Origin: a bacterium
GTDB taxonomy: Bacteria; Babelota; Babeliae; Babelales; JABDEC01
NCBI GenBank assembly: GCA_947486885.1
Contig: CANKVQ010000012.1
Coordinates: forward strand, 1-10,362
Direction: 5' to 3'
DNA: 10,362 nt
The notes below the pieces were generated by a model, which was not told where the DNA came from, made no database searches, and worked only from the letters and a program-made list of their open reading frames with translations. Below, one piece after another: positions 5,423 to 10,362 of this stretch; within the stretch, counting starts at the first letter, position 1; the number at the start of each line of letters is the position of its first letter. The position numbers and the translations under genes were made by a program.

Positions 5423-6004
5423 TTATTCTCGATTAATTGATTGCTCTCTCTGTTTAGCTTCAGTTTCAATTTTTTCGATTAAACTATCAGTTGATTTCTG
5501 TAAAATATCTAAAAAGCGTTTAATTACATCTTCAGATAGTTTATGTACTTTTTCAGCTGCACGAATCGCATTTTGAATATCTTTACGAATATTGCGAATT
5601 CCAACACGACATTCTTCTACTTTTTTATGCAATAACTTAACTAACTCTTCGCGTCGAGCAGTACTAATTTGAGGTAACTGTATGCGAATTAATTCACCAT
5701 CTGTAGCCGGCGTAACGCCCAAATCAGATTCTAAAAGCGCGCGCTCGATATCTTTGAAGGTGCCTTTGTCCCAAGGCTGAATTACTAGTAAGCGAGCATC
5801 CGGTGCAGTTAAAACAGCTAAGCTTTTAAGCGGCATTTCTGAACCATAACAGTCGACTTTAATATCTTCGATCATGTTAGTGTTAGCACGATTGGTTCTA
5901 AGTTTAGTTAACTCGTGACGATAGTGCTCAACAGGTGCGGTCATTTCACGATTGATTAAAGCTTCTAGGTCTTTAATTGTAGTATTCGGCGTAATTTCGA
6001 TCAT
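5423..6004 (-). CDS. frr: Ribosome recycling factor
   Basis: RRF works with EF-G to split the ribosome after termination. The protein has 193 residues, about eight more than the usual 185, mainly at the N-terminus. It aligns along its whole length. Residues 36-41 (RTNRAN) correspond to the RTGRAS signature of domain I, followed by IKVDCYGSEMPLKSLA. The hinge and domain II contain VIQPWDKGTFKDIERALLESDLG (about 74-96, usual form QPWDxxxxxxIEKAIxxSDLG). The C-terminal helix has RREELVKLLHKKVEECRVGIRNIRKD. Start at the ATG at 6004, with a weak GAAAG upstream. It lies 24 bases after pyrH, in the classical tsf-pyrH-frr order. No convincing terminator separates it from tRNA-Lys. Confidence 0.95.
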   Translation of the reverse strand: MIEITPNTTIKDLEALINREMTAPVEHYRHELTKLRTNRANTNMIEDIKVDCYGSEMPLKSLAVLTAPDARLLVIQPWDKGTFKDIERALLESDLGVTPATDGELIRIQLPQISTARREELVKLLHKKVEECRVGIRNIRKDIQNAIRAAEKVHKLSEDVIKRFLDILQKSTDSLIEKIETEAKQREQSINRE

Positions 6005-6028
6005 AAAATAATTCTTTCGGATTTAATT

Positions 6029-6730
6029 TTAAAATAATAAACTACCAAAATCACTATTTTGAGCAGCTTGAATTAATGCTTCTGGGGCAAATAAATCAAA
6101 TATACGAATTGGCAACTTATGTTCATTGGCTAGCATAAAAGCAGTTTGATCCATAATTTGTAAATTTTGGGTGATTGCTTCTTGATAACTAACTCGTTTA
6201 AGTAATTTAGCTTGCGAATTTTGCCTAGGATCGGCGGTATAAATGCCAGCAACGTTAGTAGCTTTCCAGATCTCATGTGCATTAATTTGTAAAGCGCGCA
6301 CAACCGCAGCGGTGTCTGTTGAAAAAAAGGGTTCGCCTGTGCCGCCAGCGAAAATTAAACAGTGATGTTGACTGAGTGCTGTGCGAATATTGTTGTTCGA
6401 GACTGGAGCTGCGATGCGGGGACAATCAACGGCTGATAATACCGTAGTTGGTAAATCATGTTTCCAGAAAACTTCTTGTAAAATTAGTGCGTTCATAACG
6501 GTTGCAAGTAACCCTACTTGGTGGGCAATAGCAGCTCTAATTTGAAATTGTTGTCCCTGTTGATTGCCGCGCCAAAAATTACCCCCGCCAATGACAATGG
6601 CGAATTGATGAGTAGCATTTAAATACTTAATTTGAGTTACTAGCTCAACAGCTTGATTTGGTTGTTCAGCAAATATCTCACCAGTGAGTTTTAGTAAAAT
6701 TAAGCGTTTAGAATTACTTGCGCTCGTCAT
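6029..6730 (-). CDS. pyrH: Uridylate kinase (UMP kinase)
   Basis: The bacterial hexameric UMP kinase phosphorylates UMP to UDP in pyrimidine synthesis. At 233 residues it is close to the usual length. Clear motifs are KRLILLKLTGE (8-18), the GGGNFWRG loop (48-55), GLLATVMNALILQ (73-85), FAGGTGEPFFSTDTAA (127-142), KATNVAGIYTADP (156-168), and MDQTAFMLANEHKLPIRIFD near the end. The position matching E. coli Asp77 (GDHMG) is His here (AHQVG), and the segment after the first motif is shorter than in E. coli, so UMP handling or UTP/GTP regulation may differ. It starts at the ATG at 6730, eight bases after the tsf stop. A GGAG lies 13 bases upstream, inside the end of tsf, which suggests translational coupling. 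Confidence 0.95.
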   Translation of the reverse strand: MTSASNSKRLILLKLTGEIFAEQPNQAVELVTQIKYLNATHQFAIVIGGGNFWRGNQQGQQFQIRAAIAHQVGLLATVMNALILQEVFWKHDLPTTVLSAVDCPRIAAPVSNNNIRTALSQHHCLIFAGGTGEPFFSTDTAAVVRALQINAHEIWKATNVAGIYTADPRQNSQAKLLKRVSYQEAITQNLQIMDQTAFMLANEHKLPIRIFDLFAPEALIQAAQNSDFGSLLF

Positions 6731-6738
6731 GTAAGTAC

Positions 6739-7335
6739 TTAAGCTCCGACTTGGTATCTAGCAAAACGCCTAATCGTAATGTTTTCACCAGTTCTAGCCA
6801 TTAAATCTTGTACGCAATCTTCGATAGTTTTTTGATCGTCACGTAAATAAGCTTGTTTAACTAAGCAAATTTCACTAAATAATTTTTCTAATTTACCGTT
6901 AATTATACTAGCGATAATTTTTTCTGGTTTCTTGGAGTCAGCTAATTGGGCTCTGAAAACTTCGGTTTCATGGGCAATAAATTCTGGACTAACATCTTCA
7001 GGCTTTAAATATAGTGGTTTAAAAGCGGTAATTTGTAAGCAAAGATCTTGAGCAAAATTGCGTAATTCTTCAGTGCGAGCAACAAAGTCAGTTTCGCAGT
7101 TAATTTCGACTAGTACGCCAACTTGGCTGCCCGGGTGAATATAAGCATGTACTAGGCCCTCTTGGGTGTCTTTGCCGACGCGTTTAGCGGCAACAGCGGC
7201 GCCACGTTTCCGTAATAGTTCTACTGCTTCTTCCATGTTGCCATTAGCTTCTTCGAGTGCTTTACGACAGTCGAGCATACCTAAACCGGTACGAGTACGT
7301 AATTCTTGAACTAATTTTAGATCGATTTTTGCCAT
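6739..7335 (-). CDS. tsf: Elongation factor Ts
   Basis: EF-Ts exchanges GDP for GTP on EF-Tu. The protein has 198 residues, the short form of the family also seen in Thermus-type bacteria and organelles, compared with about 280 in E. coli. The N-terminal UBA-like domain is typical (VQELRTRTGLGMLDCRKALEEANGN...EAVELLRKRG, about 9-45). The core motif for EF-Tu contact is present as NCETDFVAR (79-87), followed by FAQDLCLQI. The ATG at 7335 has AGGA five bases upstream. It leads the tsf-pyrH-frr group. The upstream gene is argS and not rpsB, which usually precedes tsf. Confidence 0.96.
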   Translation of the reverse strand: MAKIDLKLVQELRTRTGLGMLDCRKALEEANGNMEEAVELLRKRGAAVAAKRVGKDTQEGLVHAYIHPGSQVGVLVEINCETDFVARTEELRNFAQDLCLQITAFKPLYLKPEDVSPEFIAHETEVFRAQLADSKKPEKIIASIINGKLEKLFSEICLVKQAYLRDDQKTIEDCVQDLMARTGENITIRRFARYQVGA

Positions 7336-7437
7336 TGTGTTCCTATTTGTGCCAAAAATTTGGGGTATTTAAAATATAAAAATTTAATAAGTTCTATTTT
7401 GCCATAAAATCACCGGGCTGTGAATCTTGCGAATAAT
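7336..7437 (-). promoter_or_regulatory. Leader region of tsf, possible promoter
   Basis: This is the 102-base gap between argS and tsf. It is very AT-rich around 7365-7395 on the minus strand (TATATTTTAAAT), with no consensus -35 at good spacing. A perfect dyad CCAAA, two bases, TTTGG (7352-7363) ends 16 bases before the tsf ATG and could be an operator or leader hairpin. The ribosome site AGGA lies between the dyad and the start codon. A promoter is expected here because the ribosomal-factor cluster starts here, but I cannot place it with certainty. Confidence 0.3.
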
Positions 7438-9102
7438 TTACATGCTTTCTGGCGTATCTAGGCCCATTAATTTTAAAGTTAGTTCTAGGGTGTTTTCGAG
7501 CTGTTCTAGTACCAATAAGCGCGCGCTGCTTAGTTCTGGTTGTTCGGGGTCTAGTACTTTATGTTGACCATAATAAGCATGAAATAGTTTAGCTAGTTCT
7601 AAGCTATAATAAGCTAGTAAGTGGGTATGCTGGGTGCTTTCTATCGCAGCCAAGATATCTTTAAGCGCTATAATTTTTTTTAAAACTAAATATTCAGGCT
7701 CAGAAATATATTCCGTAATAGACTCAGTGTTGGTTAAATCAAATTTAATTTCTGGGGTTAAAGTTTGGGCTTTGCGTAAAATAGATCTGATTCGCACTAA
7801 AGCATACTGAATATAATAAACCGGGTTTTCTTCGGTTTTTGTGAGTGCCAAATCTAAATTAAACTCTAATTGTGAGTCGGCTTTACGATTTAAGTAAAAA
7901 AAACGTGCAACGTCTTTGCCGACAGTTTCAATTACGCCTAAAAGTGTTACGATATTGCCCGCTCGTTTGGACATGCGTACAGCTTCGCCACTTGCTTGCA
8001 TGCTAACGAGCTGGTAAATAATAATATCTAGCGGGAGATTAGTTAATCCCAGAGCTTGCTTGAGCCCCTGCAATCTAGTGGCATAACTGTGGTGATCTTG
8101 GCCTAAAATCATGACTAAGTGCTCAGCGCCTCGATCAACTTTGTTTTTTAGATAAGCAATATCAGCAGCCACGTAAGTTAATTCACCGTCTGATTTACAG
8201 ACTACGCGGTCTTTATCATCGCCGAATTCAGTCGATTTAAACCAAGTTGCCTGATCTTTTTCATAAGTGTAATTATTTAATTTTAATTGAGCTAAAGCTT
8301 GGGTAATAGCTTGAGATTCATGTAAACTTTTTTCCGAGAACCAAATGTCGAATTTTACACCGTAATCGAGTAGCGTATGCTTGATCGCGTCTAAAAGTTT
8401 TTCTTTGCCATAATGAGCAAAAAAACTGTCCGGCTTTTCTAATATAGTAGGGCCATAATCTGCAATACAGCCGTGCGCTAGTTCACGTAAATATTCACCA
8501 TGATAAGCTGCTTCTGGTAACTCGATATTAATACCCAAAGCTTGCTGGCACCGGATCTTAAGCGATAAGCCCAGTTTATTAATTTGGTTGCCGGCGTCGT
8601 TAATATAAAATTCTTTAGTTACTAAGTGTCCATTAAATTTCAGCACATTACCTAGCACATCACCAATAATCGCACCGCGGCCATGACCTAAGTGCATGGG
8701 GCCCGTGGGATTAGCACTGACAAATTCGATCAAATATTTTCGCGATTTTAAATTACTAGGCTTAAAAAAACTAGCTTTTTGTTGATTGATTTCGTTTAAA
8801 AGTTTGACAAAAACGCTTTTCTTGAGCGTAATATTAATAAAACCAGGGGCGACAAACTCAATTTTTTCGATTTCGTTTGGTGCTTGATATTCAATTATAA
8901 TTAGCTGTGCAATCGCCTGGGGGTTTTGTTTTAACTGCTTAGCTAGAAGCATGGCGATATTAGAATTTAGATCCCCAAATTGAGCCCTTGGACGATCGAT
9001 ATTCAGCTCTAAATTAATTGGTAGCTGTGTGTCATGAGGCAAATTAAACTTGGTTTTAATAAAATTGGCAAACGAGTTTTGGATCTGTTCTAAGATATGC
9101 AT
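7438..9102 (-). CDS. argS: Arginyl-tRNA synthetase
   Basis: This class I synthetase attaches arginine to tRNA-Arg. The protein has 554 residues, a normal length. The N-terminal Add-1 domain (about 1-110) ends in APGFINI, a typical junction. The catalytic Rossmann fold has FVSANPTGPMHLGHGR (127-142), with the HIGH motif as HLGH (137-140), then FYINDAGNQ, and the KMSKS loop as MSKRAG (377-382) in a setting typical of ArgRS (VRMSKRAGNIVTL). The C-terminal anticodon-binding DALR domain contains NPVYYIQYALVRIRSILRKA and ends LKLMGLDTPESM, as in most members. Start at the ATG at 9102; the ribosome site is weak (AAAGG, more than ten bases upstream). It is divergent from mnmA and is the first gene of the long minus-strand block. 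Confidence 0.97.
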   Translation of the reverse strand: MHILEQIQNSFANFIKTKFNLPHDTQLPINLELNIDRPRAQFGDLNSNIAMLLAKQLKQNPQAIAQLIIIEYQAPNEIEKIEFVAPGFINITLKKSVFVKLLNEINQQKASFFKPSNLKSRKYLIEFVSANPTGPMHLGHGRGAIIGDVLGNVLKFNGHLVTKEFYINDAGNQINKLGLSLKIRCQQALGINIELPEAAYHGEYLRELAHGCIADYGPTILEKPDSFFAHYGKEKLLDAIKHTLLDYGVKFDIWFSEKSLHESQAITQALAQLKLNNYTYEKDQATWFKSTEFGDDKDRVVCKSDGELTYVAADIAYLKNKVDRGAEHLVMILGQDHHSYATRLQGLKQALGLTNLPLDIIIYQLVSMQASGEAVRMSKRAGNIVTLLGVIETVGKDVARFFYLNRKADSQLEFNLDLALTKTEENPVYYIQYALVRIRSILRKAQTLTPEIKFDLTNTESITEYISEPEYLVLKKIIALKDILAAIESTQHTHLLAYYSLELAKLFHAYYGQHKVLDPEQPELSSARLLVLEQLENTLELTLKLMGLDTPESM

Positions 9103-9198
9103 GACTAAGCTTTAGCCTTTATGTGTAAACCCTGGTAAAATCGATATAAAAGTTAGCATAGCATAAAATTAGTATAAACTTAAAAAGATAAATAAATT
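9103..9198. promoter_or_regulatory. Divergent intergenic region between argS and mnmA
   Basis: These 96 bases must hold the promoters of both argS (leftward) and mnmA (rightward). The sequence is AT-rich with several TATAAA/TATGCT-like hexamers, for example TATAAA near 9173 facing mnmA. None has a good -35 at standard spacing, so I do not assign exact boxes. mnmA has no recognisable Shine-Dalgarno sequence in front of its ATG, which suggests a short leader or leaderless mRNA. Confidence 0.4.
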
Positions 9199-10314
9199 AT
9201 GAATATAGCAGTCTTAGTTTCTGGTGGTGTTGACAGTGCGGTAGCGCTTAAATTACTCCAAATGCAGGGGCATCAAGTCACGGCTTTTTATCTTAAAATC
9301 TGGTTGGCTGATGAATTAAACTTTTTGGGTGAATGTCCTTGGGAAGAAGATTTGTGCTATGTCCGTCAAGTGTGTGATCAGTTACAAGTGCCCTTAGAGA
9401 TTGTGCCATTTCAGCAGGCTTATCAAGATTTGGTAGTTAAATATACAATGACTGAGATTCAAGCTGGACGAACTCCAAATCCAGATATTATGTGTAATAG
9501 TCAAATTAAGTTTGGTGCATTTCTAGATTATATTTTAACTAATTGGGCTGGCAAATTTGATAAAATCGCTAGTGGACACTACGCTAATATTCTCGAAAGC
9601 TTAGATTCGAACAAACAAGTTTATTTAAAAATTGCACCAGATTTAGTTAAAGACCAAACTTATTTTCTGGCTTATTTAACCCAAGCGCAGTTGGCGCAAA
9701 TTATTTTTCCGATTGGGACTTATAATAAATCGCAAGTGCGAGTATTAGCGCAAGAATTTAATTTAGCGAATCAAGATCGCAAAGATTCTCAGGGGATCTG
9801 TTTTTTAGGCAAATTAAAATTTCCTGATTTTGTAAAATATTATTTAGGTGAAAAAGCTGGCGATTTAATCGAATTTGAAACTGGTCAAAAACTGGGTCAG
9901 CATAAGGGGTATTGGTTTCATACGATTGGCCAACGGCAGGGTTTAGGTTTGAGTGGTGGTCCATGGTATGTCGTGTCTAAAGATTTGGCGCAAAATATTA
10001 TTTATATATCGCGTAATTATTATAACCCAGATAAAGCTAGAAATTTACTAACTGTTAGTAATATCAATTGGATTGCAGGACAAGCGCCAGTAGATTTAGA
10101 AACTAAAACTAACTTAAGAGTAAAATTACGCCATGGCGCTGAATTTCATGATTGTACAGTTAAGTTTATAAATAATAATAATAATTTAAATAATAGTAGT
10201 TTTAATAATACCGTGGAAGTGCTTTTAGCTAAGCACGATCAGGGTATTGCAGCTGGTCAATTTGCGGTATTTTACGAGCAAGATATCTGTTTAGGTGGGG
10301 GCATAATTGTTTAA
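9199..10314 (+). CDS. mnmA: tRNA-specific 2-thiouridylase MnmA
   Basis: MnmA inserts sulfur at C2 of wobble uridine 34 in tRNA-Lys, -Glu and -Gln, using ATP and a persulfide donor. The protein has 371 residues. The PP-loop is SGGVDS (8-13). Asp96 and Cys99 are in PNPDIMCN, and the second catalytic Cys is Cys201 in DSQGICFLG; both cysteines are expected to form the transient disulfide. KDQTYFL (151-157) and TIGQRQGLGLSGGPWYV are typical. The stretch CPWEEDLCYVRQVC (46-59), YLKIW (31-35) and RKDSQGICFLG resemble plant and other eukaryotic enzymes and chlamydia-like ones more than the E. coli protein. A poly-Asn tract (325-337) interrupts the C-terminal beta-barrel domain. The ATG start is fixed by the PP-loop position near the N-terminus. 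Confidence 0.95.
   Translation: MNIAVLVSGGVDSAVALKLLQMQGHQVTAFYLKIWLADELNFLGECPWEEDLCYVRQVCDQLQVPLEIVPFQQAYQDLVVKYTMTEIQAGRTPNPDIMCNSQIKFGAFLDYILTNWAGKFDKIASGHYANILESLDSNKQVYLKIAPDLVKDQTYFLAYLTQAQLAQIIFPIGTYNKSQVRVLAQEFNLANQDRKDSQGICFLGKLKFPDFVKYYLGEKAGDLIEFETGQKLGQHKGYWFHTIGQRQGLGLSGGPWYVVSKDLAQNIIYISRNYYNPDKARNLLTVSNINWIAGQAPVDLETKTNLRVKLRHGAEFHDCTVKFINNNNNLNNSSFNNTVEVLLAKHDQGIAAGQFAVFYEQDICLGGGIIV
10171..10209 (+). repeat. AAT-rich simple repeat coding for an Asn tract in MnmA
   Basis: Five AAT codons in a row (10171-10185) are followed by more AAT interspersed with TTA, AGT and TTT up to 10209. This gives NNNNN and further Asn and Ser residues in MnmA. The period is three, so slippage would change length without breaking the frame. 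Confidence 0.8.
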
Positions 10315-10362
10315 AATATTAGCTAATTTAAATTTTTTAAATTTATGGGCTAAGTTGCCAGC
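10307..10362 (+). CDS. Possible start of a further gene, truncated by the window end
   Basis: A TTG at 10307 overlaps the last eight bases of mnmA in another frame and has a very good Shine-Dalgarno-like AGGTGGGG about six bases upstream. The frame stays open to the window end and would begin with Met-Phe-Lys-Ile-Leu and a Leu/Asn-rich stretch. The same bases encode the end of mnmA (GGG repeats for Gly), so the ribosome site may be fortuitous. The product cannot be named from about 18 residues. Confidence 0.3.
   Translation, partial: MFKILANLNFLNLWAKLP

Noticed and set aside
7410..7423. TCAC...GTGA hairpin after argS as a terminator
   Set aside because: It has only four base pairs and a short T-run; too weak to call.
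9758..9964. Minus-strand frame inside mnmA
   Set aside because: It is antisense to a strongly conserved part of MnmA and has no supporting signal.
10326..10350. AT-only dyad (AATTTAAA...TTTAAATT) after mnmA as a terminator
   Set aside because: It lacks GC pairs and a following T-run, and it lies in a possible coding frame.

Overview
The window is AT-rich bacterial DNA, densely coded, with short intergenic gaps and several overlapping or non-ATG starts. It carries ordinary housekeeping genes beside a small cluster of secreted, ankyrin-type proteins. Three things suggest a host-associated or protist-associated bacterium: the exported ankyrin-like proteins, an MnmA (and less clearly a TrxB) that resembles plant, fungal and chlamydial versions, and strongly diverged trigger factor, YidD and UMP kinase. 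Candidatus Dependentiae (TM6) or a Chlamydiae-like lineage would fit. This is inference from remembered family features, not a database result.

Layout. Positions 1-1894 (+ strand) hold three consecutive short genes. Each product begins with a signal peptide or signal anchor. The third is clearly an ankyrin-repeat protein, and the first two carry a degenerate ankyrin-like helix pair, so the three look like a diverged paralogous set. From 1929 to 9102 every gene is on the minus strand, in transcription order argS, tsf, pyrH, frr, tRNA-Lys(CUU), tRNA-Leu(UAG), a diverged trigger factor gene (tig), trxB, rpmH, rnpA, yidD. The last gene, yidD, converges on the ankyrin cluster with a gap of only 34 bases. 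From 9103 rightward an intergenic region of about 96 bases separates argS from the divergent mnmA (+), and a possible further gene starts at the very end.

Function. Most of the minus-strand genes serve translation. ArgRS charges tRNA, EF-Ts recycles EF-Tu, RRF splits post-termination ribosomes, L34 is a ribosomal protein, RnpA is the protein subunit of RNase P that matures tRNAs, and trigger factor folds nascent chains at the ribosome exit. MnmA, on the plus strand, thiolates the wobble uridine of tRNAs for Lys, Glu and Gln. PyrH makes UDP, TrxB keeps thioredoxin reduced, and YidD assists membrane-protein insertion. The order tsf-pyrH-frr is the classical bacterial cluster, but argS stands where rpsB normally lies. 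rpmH-rnpA-yidD is also classical, but dnaA and yidC are not at its ends. Two tRNAs lie only 25 bases upstream of the trigger factor start, which implies a mixed tRNA-mRNA transcript.

There is no gene-free stretch longer than about 110 bases, and I saw no CRISPR array, insertion sequence, phage gene or obvious new multi-gene system. The most unusual parts are the secreted ankyrin-like cluster with its in-frame repeat tracts, the thioredoxin reductase without the usual NADPH motif, and the inverted repeats around tRNA-Lys.
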